From Hanleya hanleyi (lineage: Eukaryota; Mollusca; Polyplacophora; Lepidopleurida; Hanleyidae), in NCBI GenBank assembly GCA_036873755.1, contig JAVTVY010012683.1:186001-250000 (forward strand): DNA of 64,000 nt. Reading direction: 5' to 3'. Made by a program: the position numbers and the translations under genes. Shown one piece after another: positions 1-11,008 of the stretch (its first letter is position 1; the number at the start of each line of letters is the position of its first letter). Below the pieces are notes generated by a model, which saw nothing but the letters and a program-made list of their open reading frames with translations, was not told where the DNA came from and did not search any database.

Positions 1-735
1 TTGCTTTTCAGTTACCTGCGTAATCCAAGATGGCCACCATCAGCCATCTTGGATTTCAGCAGGTTGATCTTGTCCAGACATTAACTCAAGAACAATTGAA
101 TCCATCGACTTCAAACTGCATAATCCAAGATGGCCACTAGTCGCCATCTTGAATTCGGTTACCTGTGTAATCCAAGATGGCTGCCACCAATCATCTTGCA
201 TTGTCAGCAGTTGGATCATTACACATTTCTTGTCCGACCAACAACCTGAGAACTATTGAACTGATCAACTTTAAACATGGAGAGTCAATTGACATCATGC
301 AGTGAGAGGAGAGCTGAGGTTGCTTTTCAGTTATGGTACCTGATTTTAAGCACTGATCTTGTCTGGGCAATAACTTGAGACTGCTTGGACTGATCGGCTT
401 CAAATTCAGGGAGTGGCTTGACATCGGTGAGACAACGGTTAGGAATGCTTCTCAGTTACCGGTATAATCCAAGATGGCCGCTATCACCCATCTTGCATTG
501 TCAGCAGTTGGTTCTTTACACATTTCCTGTTTGACTAATAACACGAGAATGGTTGAACTGATCGACTGCAAACTTGGAGAGTGTCTTGACATCGGTGGGA
601 GGATAATTGAGATTGCTTTTCAATTACCTATGTAATACAAGATAACTGCCAGCTCTCTTGGATTTTCAGTAGTTGAATCTTGTCCGGACAAAAAATCAGC
701 TGATCGATAGGAGATATCAACGATCAAATAAAAAT
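1..735. repeat. Diverged tandem repeat with AATCCAAGATGGC motif
   Basis: About five diverged units of roughly 130-170 bp follow one another. Each has a block like TTGCTTTTCAGTTACC, then a motif near AATCCAAGATGGCC and its partial inverse, then text resembling ACTTGGAGAGTGGCTTGACA. Unit starts are visible near 1, 155, 321, 446 and 613. Open frames here are incidental. It may be a satellite or the inner part of a non-autonomous element; the left edge is cut by the window. Confidence 0.75.
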
Positions 736-769
736 GGACCATAGATATCCATATTCCCCGCAGCACCAG

Positions 770-1535
770 TTATGGTGGATGCTGCGTGTGCAGGCGCGGT
801 GGAGCGACTTGAATATTGGGGGGGGGGGCAGACAGTGTGGGACAGGGAAGGGGTGTCCCCCTCCCTCCGATGGGGGGGGAGGCGAAAATCTCCCCCAAAC
901 TTTTTTGGAACTTTAGACTTGATTTAACGCACTTTGGTGCTTCTGAGAACTTTGGAAGGGATAGCATATCTCGCAATAAAACTGACTCATAAAAGCTGAA
1001 AAAAAAAAATCCAATCGGTGTTCTTCAATGAAATTTCACTGACGTTGTTTCGAAAATAATATTCGCCGATTATATCTGTCAACTATACCCACCCACGCAA
1101 GTGAAAAACAACTTTAGACCATTGCAAATATTCAACGAATAAGGATATAGTGTTCCGGCATACTATTTTACACACAAGGAAGTCGTCTTCACACAATTAT
1201 TTTATTTTCCTCCAGGCATAGATACTTTTATGCCATTGATCGTTTAGTAATTCAAGAATTATATGTATACAACACAAACTATTGATGGACCTTGTGCTGT
1301 TCGTTGATTAGACAGAACCAATTTCGTGGAGAAGTTGAGACATGATCGCATATGTTTCAAATGTAAACACGGTCAATACTTGGGGCTTCTGAATATGTTA
1401 TCGGGGGGACGGGGGTACTCCCCCGGACAATTTGAGAATTTCAGTTATAATTCGGGGGGGGGGGAGGCAAAGTGCATGGTCCTTGGCTCCCGCTCTTTTC
1501 ATATTGGGGGGGGGGGGGGGGGGGGGCCCAGATGT
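770..1535. repeat. G-run-rich repeat remnants
   Basis: Two stretches (about 815-905 and 1398-1526) carry long G runs, up to about 20 consecutive G near 1505-1526, joined by similar text (a TATTGGGG start, CCCCC/GGGGG pairs). They look like two diverged copies of one G-rich repeat. Such runs can form quadruplexes and are prone to length errors in assembly. The small open frames here (glycine-rich) are not believable genes. Confidence 0.55.
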
Positions 1536-1672
1536 GGTGCATGCTATATGAGTATATCAGTTAAGATCTGATATAGGCCTACGCACTAAGTAGGCATAAT
1601 TGCAGCTTGCATGATGTGATGCATGTCGACATTGTACCAGTATTCAGTGTATCGGTATTCAAGTACAGAGGA

Positions 1673-2039
1673 GACCGCACTGCGGTGGTCTAATGGTTAG
1701 AGCGTCGGCCTCGTAAGCGGTAGGTTCTGGGTTCGATTCCAGGCCGGGTCATACCTAAGACTTGAAAAATGGAACTTGTTGCTTCCTCGCTTATGCTCAG
1801 CACTAAGAGGATAGAACAAGGACTGGTTCGCTCGGTGTCAGTATAATGTGACTGAGTGGGGTGTCATGTCTGCCTACGGCATGATATTTCAGTGGGACAG
1901 CACTATAAAATGGCAGCATTAGATCTGCTCTGTTACAAGTAGGTTCCCCTTCCCCTCCCCCTCCCCTCCCTTCCCTTCCCCGTCGTGATATAGCTGAAAA
2001 AATGTTGAAAGCGACGTTAAACCCTATTCACTCACTCAC
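1673..2039 (+). mobile_element. tRNA-derived SINE, full length with TSD
   Basis: The 5' head (about 1682-1756) looks like a tRNA, with box B GGTTCGATTCC and a CTCGTAA anticodon-like loop (CGT, threonine-type). A body follows containing GGGACAGCACTATAAAATGG, then a pyrimidine-rich tract and a 3' end with GCGACGTTAAACCC and a CACT-repeat tail. A perfect 14-bp target-site duplication (TCAAGTACAGAGGA) lies at 1659-1672 and 2040-2053, so this is a genuine retrotransposed copy and not a tRNA gene. Its last 50 bp resemble the 3' end of the LINE family elsewhere in the window, which suggests that LINE-type machinery mobilises it. Confidence 0.93.
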
Positions 2040-2242
2040 TCAAGTACAGAGGAATGTTTTTTTTCAACTAGTCCAGTACCCGGTTACATGTATATTAGCA
2101 GGAATAAACCTGAAATAACATTTTCAATTGGGGCAAGTCGTTACCAATGAAAATTGTTGTCCAAATATTGATATCAAACTCAGACTCCGTCTTGGAGCCA
2201 ATGCATTGACAAATGACTATAGCCACCATAAAGACTGATTCT

Positions 2243-2313
2243 TTTGGATTATGGACGCGGATATTCTCTAATGGACGATGGCTGAATTATGGATGACGGA
2301 CTAGACGCTTGTA
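2243..2313 (-). repeat. R1 interspersed repeat, fragment
   Basis: The reverse complement matches the first ~70 bp of the R1 repeat found near 35.3, 47.8 and 56.6 kb (ACAAGCGTCTAGTCCGTCAT, then CATAATCC-type blocks). The rest of the unit is missing. Confidence 0.8.
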
Positions 2314-2940
2314 ATTTCATCACTCTTGTGCGTAATTTCACTAAATTAAAGCAGTACCGGTACAACATTGTTTAGAAGCTGTCCGGTCATTTTCCGATAT
2401 GTACACAAAATCATGACAGTGAGGGGCCCACCATTCAAAACCAGCCTACACTTTCCTGCAGACTCAGTGGGTTGCAGCAATATACACATAAAGGGTTTTT
2501 TTCTGGGAAAGATTTATATACAGTATAGTAATAACACTTTGGAAGGCGTTTTATTTGTCAGAAATGGCTCAGAACATTTCTATGGCTGTCTAGAACCCCA
2601 GAGCTACCCTCGTCTACAGTAGTATACTTACGGCATAATTTACGCTCCTGCGCTTGCATGATGCAGACAATGTTTGCTCGCAAATTTAGCAAATTATACA
2701 TACCGGGTAACGGTACTGTATATTTTACCCATAGGGGCCTATAAGCATGATGTCGTGCAATCTCGAGTGCAGTGCTAATTACACATCACCGCATAAACAA
2801 AATAATTAACATGTACCAATATATGATCGGTACCGTACATGTAATATTCAATTTTGTATCGCTTCATGATTTTAAGCTATTTCAATAGTACGGTAACCTA
2901 ACCTAAATTGTTTGTGTCACCATGGTAGCTAAAATACCAG

Positions 2941-2976
2941 AAGTTCATTAATTAATAATTAGTAATTAATGAACTT
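2941..2976. repeat. Perfect 14-bp inverted repeat, 8-nt loop
   Basis: Arms AAGTTCATTAATTA and TAATTAATGAACTT are exact complements separated by 8 nt. It is AT-rich and could form a cruciform. No adjacent gene gives it a role. Confidence 0.85.
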
Positions 2977-5205
2977 GTGAAAATACCAATACCTGTGTAC
3001 TACTAATAGTAGTTAATACTACTGTATTGTTTTTTTTTTGTCCTGTGCCTGCCTTTGACCAGCTGTGGCATGTGCAAATAGATGATTCTGATGATGTAAT
3101 TGACAACTTTTGCTGAGAATTATTGGCATTGGCCATACACTACATATATGCTTGGATATTATGCCACTTCTGAGGAAAAACATACATATAGTCTGGCCAA
3201 TTTTGAACATATCTGAAATTCATTCTGAGTAGCCACCTTAAATATACAGACTGTATATTTTAGCTGTGGGTTTTGTTTCTCCCTTTTTCCAAGGGGGGGG
3301 GGAGGCTTTTTTTCTACTTCTGTAGTCCGTTTGGAACAAAACTTACAGACTGAGATTCGGTTATTGAGTGAAATAATATGAATACTGGTAAGAATTCTGT
3401 CGCTATGCAGTCTACATGATGTACGGTCGAACCACTCAAACCCTAAACTCATTCATACAGCTTCATCACGCAATCAGTGGCCACGGAATATGGCACATCG
3501 ATGATCTAGTGCCACACGACTGCACATATATAAAACATTTATATATAGTTGAAAGGCAGCTATAAATATGTTCTCAACTATTCCTGATAACATTATTGTC
3601 CAGGTAGAAGATAAGTATTTGAAGGGCATTCAGGTTATTTCGTTTATTTAACCAAATTATATCTGAACTGGAGGCGGTCGCCATGTTTTGTTCGTCTGCT
3701 CAATGACGTCATCGGCTAACAAGGGGAATCCCCAGCAGCCGGCCGCACAGCATGGCGAGAGGCGAGAAGCCGACCTTGAGTTACTTGAGAATTTTGTGCT
3801 TCTGAGAATGTAACATATATCACATCTAAAATTGAATGATAAATTAAAACGAGCTTAACTCGTGGAAACTAGTTGATCTTGGCGCAATTAACTTTGATTA
3901 ACTTTATTAAATTGACGCAATGAAATCGGTACCCGAGAGAGTTGGTCCCGTCAATATAAAAGAGTGCAAACATGCTGGAAATGTATCTCTGCGTGAACTA
4001 GGAAGGTGCATGTTGTGTTGGACCTATTCGCGAGATTGGTGCTTCAACTTGCGCAGCAAATTCACAGTGTTCATCATGAAACGATTACGGGAAGGTGTTT
4101 GATTTTCGAAGGTGCGAGCAACCTCGATCGAACCACAATCCGCTTCTACCATGTTATAAGTTCCGGAATTTCAATGAGCGCGTGCGCCTGTTGAGGAAAA
4201 TTCGCCGTGCGTTACAACCCAACTTCCAAGCTTCCGAGGGGTAAACCTTGAGAGGGTTCGTAGGCTTAGGTAGATCGATAGAACCTTCATTTATCCAGGG
4301 TTAAACAATTACGACTAGTACCATGTAGCTGACATTATGTCCCTGCTTCAAGCTTGATTTTCGGCCGTGCGAAGAGACTTGGCGGAACAACCGTCTTTTT
4401 AATTCTGAACACTAATCATAGGACACGTTATTGCTGAACTGTTCTCTATTCCGAACTGTTCGTGATAGGCGACAACGAGGCTCTCATGCAGAATCACAAA
4501 ACTGAAATAAGCTAACAATTCCATATAATCAGCTTTTATTTAGTCTTGTGATTCATTACAACACAAATTGAATAAGTTAAAACTTTCAAATGAATACGAA
4601 TGCATAATGCCACTGTAATCATGAATAATAGGGTTGTCATGTTGCATAATTGCATTAAACCACGCACAACTGGTCTGAAATAATGCATAATCGTTGGACA
4701 ATAAAGCATATACGAACAAACATAAGGGAAAATTGGTGAGCAATAATCATATTGCAAAAAAATAAGTTTCATAATGCACAATAGCCCTAGAATTATGACC
4801 CTGAAAACGCTCCATACGAATGCGACCCCTATCGAATGCTGCGGTACTAAGCATTGTTGAATTCCGGTCAACTATCAAAATAACGCTTGTAACTTGGTAG
4901 TACTAATTGGGGACTGATCCACGAACGTGCGCGATATTGGCAAGCAAAAAACAGCATTAGCATAGACAAGTCTATATATTTTTAATGCAAATTTTCCAAC
5001 CAATTAGCTTCTCGGTTACTCCCATGAACTCTGGCCCGTACTGGTATTACAGTACACCACCTTATTTGGTATCAAAATGTAGGAAAATTAAAGGAGTTGA
5101 TTACAGCCAATCGCACATGAGTATATATGTACTTTGGACCAATCAGCATTGCTTTATATGACCACACCCACAAATATCAATCTTCCACGCCATATGTACC
5201 TATAT

Positions 5206-5263
5206 AAGAGTATGCATACAGCTATACCAGTACGTGTACTGGTATAGCTGTATGCATACTCTT
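5206..5263. repeat. 58-bp near-perfect palindrome
   Basis: Two 28-bp arms are exact complements around a 2-nt centre at 5234-5235. The left arm begins AAGAGTATGCATACAGC and the right arm ends in the mirror of it. A TATATAAG string overlaps the left edge. No gene on either side explains it. Confidence 0.92.
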
Positions 5264-5329
5264 CTCTCGGACCTGGTTACAAGATAGACATAAAATGTAT
5301 ATCTAACTAATTGCGCAAAATTTATTCCA

Positions 5330-5692
5330 GTTTGCCATTGCGACTGATGATGGAAAAACACAACCCCCCAGTGGACGTTGTGGGAATATGAGACTCTTCA
5401 TTTCCATTTAATCCCCAAACATTCATGTCGATGCATCCAGTTTAGACATCATGAAGAAGGGATCGATGCGACATGGTACGAGATAGATTGGATAGAACAA
5501 AGAGAATTACCAATTCCAATGGATGTACCAAATGTATTAGACATCACACCGCCCAGTACAGGTGGCAAAACCATTGAAGAAGCACTTGACAAAGTCTTGA
5601 TTTCTTTGACAAGTATTGAAGGTGAAGGCAGGATGAAATGGAAGATGTCACATGGTAACTATTTAAAAAAATACCATAAAATTATTGCATAA
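5330..5692 (+). CDS. Unrecognised coding-like frame
   Basis: An open frame of about 100 codons has balanced protein-like composition and ends at 5692. The clearest part is about 5378-5655 (residues such as HSCRCIQF and PPSTGGKTIEEALDKVL). There is no ATG at its left edge, and TTTATTCCAG near 5320-5330 could be a splice acceptor. A GTAACT donor-like site lies at about 5653, but joining it to the acceptor before the 6276 frame gives an immediate stop, so that pairing fails. I do not recognise the family; it may be an exon of a gene or a transposon relic. Confidence 0.3.
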
Positions 5693-6268
5693 ATATATGA
5701 AAAGTAAAACTGATATGGCACTATGCCTCAACCCGGATATATCGCTATACCTCAAATAAGGGATTGTAGCCCAACTTGGATATAGTACCCTATATAACAT
5801 ATTCAACATAACCTGCTAAATACTGTATATTAGAGATGCCATACAGTAATAATGAAATCGAAGCAAAGCAGCAAACAAACGTAATAAACGTTAGTCAAAA
5901 TAGAGGACTTTCAATGGAATTTCATCAGACGTTTGCAAAGATTATATAACGAAAAATCTCCAATAGTTTAGACAGTGTTATACTTTATATAGTACCTTCC
6001 AAAAAATGAATCCGTCACATTCGAACACATATCGAGCCAATACACATCCTTTATGTTATACTAATTACAAGAATAAGTAACGCTCTATATGCAACCAATG
6101 CAATTAATAATCTCTCCATTAAATTGTATCCTACATTCACAAAAACATAAACATACTACATGCATATGTAAAACGTATTTATTGTAAGATACCTTGTATA
6201 TATTTCCATTTTACATTTCTTCATCCTGCATATAACCTCTACAATGATCATTTCTAAACACTTCATTT

Positions 6269-6586
6269 TTGCAGGATGATATTCAACTGTTTCTACTCGA
6301 CACCTTCGAGAAACATAAGTATCGAACGCCCAAGGACCTTCTTGTGCTCACGTACAATTTCCCTGCGTTGAATACATCAAACGCTGTGGTCAAGCTCATA
6401 TTGGGTGAAGAAAATGGCCAAATGGTCAAAGCAAATCACTTCTACAAAATTACGAAGCCTGTGAAATACACAAAGAATTTTCTTCCCGTAGTGAAAATGG
6501 CCGACAATTCAATGGTGAGGACACAAATTATCACTTCTACAACAAAATATCTTGATAACATCCAACCTTCTCGCTATCGATATTGA
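6269..6586 (+). CDS. Unrecognised coding-like frame, possible exon
   Basis: The frame continues cleanly from a strong acceptor-like TTTTTGCAG ending near 6275 to a TGA at 6586. About 104 residues have ordinary protein composition (for example DDIQLFLLDTFEKH near the start), with no signal peptide, membrane segment or known motif. It could be the last exon of a gene whose earlier exon is the 5.3-5.7 kb frame, but the splice phases I tried do not join. Function unknown. Confidence 0.3.
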   Translation: MQDDIQLFLLDTFEKHKYRTPKDLLVLTYNFPALNTSNAVVKLILGEENGQMVKANHFYKITKPVKYTKNFLPVVKMADNSMVRTQIITSTTKYLDNIQPSRYRY

Positions 6587-6668
6587 GCCTTCCTGCTTGG
6601 AGAAAACAGCTATTTCTTTACTTATCCAATTTTAATAGGCGACAAGGCCTCTTTGTTCATAAAGTCAA

Positions 6669-6835
6669 ATTACAAGCGTGTGCTCAGTCATTTATAATTC
6701 AGCCTCCGCCCATTAAACAATATCCGGGTTCCTAGTCCAGATACCTATTCTATATTCCATATAACGGTATTGACACCAAAAGAAGACCGTCATAGTATAC
6801 ATAAACCTAGGGCACTTCCCTGCAATGGAGAAGGT
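6669..6835 (+). repeat. R1 interspersed repeat, diverged copy
   Basis: It matches R1 from TTACAAGCGTGTGCTCAGTC through the CATAGTATACATAAAC block with clear divergence, and similarity fades after about 6835. This is the oldest-looking R1 copy in the window. Confidence 0.8.
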
Positions 6836-6869
6836 CAAATTTACACAAATGTAAAAATTCCGTATCCGT

Positions 6870-8040
6870 TCTGCATCATCACAAGGGGGAAGTTCGTCAT
6901 GTAAGGATCTTCAAACCAGGAACACCGTGTGCAATACAGTTTGTCGGGTAGATTTTCCAGGTTTAACAAGGTTCCCTACATGTAGTCACCTATTGTGTTT
7001 TCCTTACCTGAAGAATAGGCCCCTACCCAAATCGTCTGTGGTGACATTTAGGACAAAAATGTTCTGTTCGGATTATTTCCTTCCTTTTCATGGTGTAAAT
7101 ACTGCAAACAATTGCAAATATATCACAATTTGAAGTGTGAATGTGATATTGAACTAACGATTTGTTGAGAAGCAACCCCAAATTTGAAAACAATTATATA
7201 TCTCGACAAATGAACAGACTCAAGTTTTCATTTCCCCCCTCAGATTTATGACGTACCTGGCTTTGAAACGGATGCAAATTTGGTGGGTTAGTTCGAAACA
7301 CCAGATACACTGACCCCGCATCAGGCGATATACAGTATCGTTGGCCATCGTATATCAATCAGAGGCGTTCTGCAAAATGTAAATTGTTAAACATTAATGT
7401 CTTATTTTGCATGTAGAAAAGCCAAATGGAAAAATAATTAGTCATGCAGAAATGTAATATTTCTCAGATTTTACAATGAATTTGATGAAAATATGGTTAT
7501 TGACATATTGCACTTCAAAAGTATTTACGCCCGGTACAAATTTCTTATGCAAATCAACTTTCCTAATATTCCACATTAAACTGAACTTATATAACAAATA
7601 ATGGCATACTTTCATCTAAATTACATAACATTCACACTATTTATTTTATATTCTATGGCATTCTTTTTACATGTTATTGGATATTACTTTTCAAAGACGT
7701 TTATGCATAAGGAATTTCCTTATAACAACTGGTAACAAAGCACTAAAGCAATTTAATCCGAAAATGAGGAACATAATATTACATAATCACTTTCTAAATG
7801 ACGAAACTACCTGCTGATGTATTTAGCTATGCTACCTGCGATTAGTCATCAGCTGAGTACTGTATGCTCTCTTTCAAAAGTATAGGTCTTCTGCCTTCTA
7901 CTTTCGTAACAGGCCGCATGATCGACTGGTTTATATCGCAGACATTTCAATTTTTAACATTAAAATCCGTACTTCAGTAAAACACTATCATCCCAAGATT
8001 ATGAATACACTGTAATACCATCAATTTCTAAACGGAAACG
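6870..8040. other. Non-coding stretch
   Basis: AT-rich sequence with no reading frame I can support. A short acceptor-like tract and open piece near 7243-7305 lack any recognisable motif. Confidence 0.4.
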
Positions 8041-8046
8041 AGAGAT

Positions 8047-8178
8047 CCTGAAGCATCTTGGCGCCAACCATTGTCCGGTCATTGTAAGCTAATGACAAGA
8101 GGATCTTTTTTTCCTGAAGCATCTTGGCGCACACCCTTGTCCGGTCATTGTAAGCTAATGACAAGAGGATCTTTTTCT
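8047..8178. repeat. 66-bp tandem duplication
   Basis: Two nearly identical 66-bp units start at 8047 and 8113 (CCTGAAGCATCTTGGCGC ... ACAAGAGGATC), differing at only a few bases. It is probably a recent replication-slippage duplication. Confidence 0.9.
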
Positions 8179-8810
8179 CCATTATTACTAAGAACAAACC
8201 ATTGATTTGTAATTGTTTCCAGAATTTCAAATCTGAGCAAAAAATATCGAAAAAGTGACACTGGAAAACACCAAGATATCATCTTTCTAAGTTTAATAGT
8301 ACAAAAGAGAAGAGCAAAGTTAGTCTGAAACTGAATGTTCCGAGGATCATTCGTCTTCGTTTTGTAGTATTTTTTTGCACGGGTCATCATTAGGTACTGG
8401 AAGCAAAGGCCAATGTCTTTGAACCTTTGGCATGAGCTATGAAACATACTTAACATTTTATAATTAGGAACGAATGCTAATTTTGTTCTGTTTACTGGGC
8501 TAGTTTGACATATCTCTTTTAAGATACCATGCTGGAAAATAGTAACATGCTACAATACTTGATACTGAAGGGATCCGCGCAGTAATATTGAAACTTCGAA
8601 AGTCTCTCAATCCTGATTATCTCCTTTGGATCTAAACACCCAGTAGTCTAAAGTTGTCGAGTTGTAACGTGTCACAAGAGCGACGTCCCTTCATGTAGCC
8701 GAGCCGTCAGCAGACGAAACAATTCACTGGACTAAGAAAACTGATTCAAAATTTGAAGAAATACATTTTAATTCCGAATTATTTGAGCTCCTTCATATGG
8801 AAAGTGAAGG

Positions 8811-9419
8811 TATAGGGAGTAGTCCATAGTTTCGTATTATTGGTCCCCCTCAAAAATTTTAATACAGCAGAGCGTCCGGGTCTGACCACATGATAATTAT
8901 CCTTCCCTTTTTGGTAACCAGTATTTATAGTACCAAGCTTCTGGGTACTACCATTCCTTCAAAATGACATATGCGGATGGGTGGCTCGGTTGAGTTATAT
9001 GGCGAGTCGGGCCGCGAAGTCTATGTTACATATGGAATATGTGACAAAAAACGGCCTGGTCGACCCTATATTTTGAATGGATTTTTTTTCTCGCCTCGAG
9101 CCGGGGAACACAGAGACGAAATCTTATTGCAATCGATTGTCAAGATTTTTCCAGGAAATGAACGAAATATGGCGTATTTTGGGTCATTTTAATAGATTTC
9201 CCAGAAAATATGAAGTACGTTCCGATTGAAGAAAATTTATCCCGGGTTGAATTAGCATAACTGGCTTGTATGCTGAATTAATGGTATGAGCATTCCCATG
9301 AAGAAAATATATACTGTTATATGGGTTTTCTGGATGGTTTGGCACCTCAGAAAGACGGAAGGGCTATACCAAGGGTTTATTTCCAGCAACGAGGGGTCTA
9401 CTGTGGACTGCACCCTATA
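8811..9419 (+). mobile_element. Non-autonomous DNA transposon, empty copy
   Basis: A 609-bp unit has terminal inverted repeats: the left end TATAGGGAGTAGTCCATAG matches the reverse complement of the right end (TATAGGGTGCAGTCCACAG). The edges are compatible with a TA or TATA target duplication. The second copy at 10190-14478 is highly similar but carries a Harbinger element. Position 9317-9319 (TTA) in this copy is the intact version of the Harbinger insertion site. The open frame at 8971-9192 is incidental. Confidence 0.85.
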
Positions 9420-10189
9420 TGCAATACCTTATATACAGCAAAAATATACTCTGATCGTATGATACGCTCGGTTGGCTTGTAATAAGCCATTTGCCTTGTC
9501 ATTTTCGCTGAAATTGTTCAGCTTTATACCATTTTAATGTACGCTTTCAGATCTTTCGAATGTCGGACAGAATTTTAGAAATTTTCAAGTGAAACATAGA
9601 ACAACTACGCCGATAACATATGTTGCCAAGCAGGACTATACAGGTTTACCTCCCCTCGGACGGGGCGACTATGGCATCTAAAATGCATTATCTCGGACAC
9701 CAACACCAATTTGATTCCTCAACATGATATTTCCCAACGTAAAACTCACCAACAATATTAAATACTCTGAATAGGTAGCAGTTATTTGCGTCTTAGCCAT
9801 TATTTTTGAAGATTCTGAGATAATTTTCAATATTTACCAGACGGAGGAAACTACAAATTTAACATCAATTTGACCATAATTCCAGTTATTTTTTACGTAT
9901 TCCGTGCCTATCTGATATGGTTTAGAAGCTAGAAATTGAGATTATAATTCGCACAATTGCTGCGAACCAATCGTCATGGCTATTACGATAATATTTGAGG
10001 TTTTATCTCGAAATGTCGACTTCAGATGGTAAAACACACCAAAACAAAGATGGGGTAGGGGGAAAGGGGAGGAACGGATATCCAACGAAAAAACCCGTAT
10101 ATGGCAAGTGTGATATACTAGTGTACTCGTATTCTCTCGTAGACTATTATGCGCCAGCAACACTTTTTCCTTAAAATACACCTTAGTCA
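9420..10189. other. Non-coding spacer between the two MITE copies
   Basis: About 770 bp with no convincing gene or repeat. It contains a G-rich tract near 10056-10072. Confidence 0.4.
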
Positions 10190-10732
10190 TATAGGGAGTA
10201 GTCCATAGTTTCGGATTATTAGTCCCCCTCAAAAATGTTAATACAGCAGAGCGTCCGGGTCTGACCACATGATAATTATCCTTCCCTTTTTGGTAACCAG
10301 TATTTATAGTACCAAGCTTCTGGGTACTACCATTCCTTCAAAATGACATATGCGGATGGGTGGCTCGGTTGAGTTATATGGCGAGTCGGGCCGCGAAGTC
10401 AACCTTCGTCAGCCTCAGTTTCGTATGTTTTTCAGGTGTTTAAAATGGAATATGTGACAAAAAACGGCTTGGTCGACCCTATATCTTGAATGGCTTTTTT
10501 ATCTCGCCTCGAGCCGGGGAACACAGAGACGAAATCTTTTTGAAATCGATTGTCAAGATTTTTCCAGGAAATGAACGAAATATGGCGTATTTTGGGTCAT
10601 TTTAATAGATTTCCCAGAAAATATGGAGTACGTTCCGATTGAAGAAAATTGATCCCGGGTTCAATTAGCATAACTGGCTTGTATGCTGAATTAATGGTAT
10701 GAGCATTCCCATGAAGAAAATATATACTGTTA

Positions 10733-10757
10733 AGCCGGGGACACACTAGGCGATTTT
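10733..10757 (+). repeat. Left terminal inverted repeat of Harbinger
   Basis: 25 bp beginning AGCCGGGGACACACTAGG. It pairs with 14351-14375 with one mismatch at the fourth base and is preceded by the TTA duplication. Confidence 0.95.
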
Positions 10758-11008
10758 GTACGCCCGATCCATTTTCGCTTGCGGAATCGTGTAGTGTGTC
10801 TGATTGTGCGACGCCGAACTTTGGTAGCGAACACGTACGCCCGACCAATCGGCCGTATTCAACATGCTGAATATTGGCGATCAATTTCGGCCGGATTTTT
10901 ATCGGTGGCGTAGAGATCGGCCAGTGTGCCCACCTCGGCGACAGCAGATCGGATGCGTATATTGACAGCAGCCAATCACTGTACGCCTACAAGTCACATG
11001 ATTTCAAC

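Larger units (their letters stand above)
2054..5205. other. Gene-poor stretch
   Basis: Apart from an R1 repeat fragment and a short hairpin I find no gene here. Open frames are short, low in information and without recognisable motifs. A poly-G tract lies near 3293-3303. The part around 3660-3780 is locally GC-richer but shows no convincing reading frame. Confidence 0.5.

Noticed and set aside
1326..1571. Glycine-rich 81-codon frame
   Set aside because: Produced by poly-G tracts; no other support.
1682..1756. Possible threonine tRNA gene
   Set aside because: The tRNA-like block is the head of a SINE: it is followed by the SINE body and tail, and a 14-bp duplication flanks the whole unit. 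The acceptor stem does not pair well.
4536..4871. 111-codon minus-strand frame that looks membrane-like
   Set aside because: Hydrophobic text comes from AT-rich sequence; a second frame on the same strand is equally open, and there is no start context or splice support.
8971..9192. Open frame of 73 codons
   Set aside because: It lies within a non-autonomous transposon; the second copy of the element does not preserve the frame.
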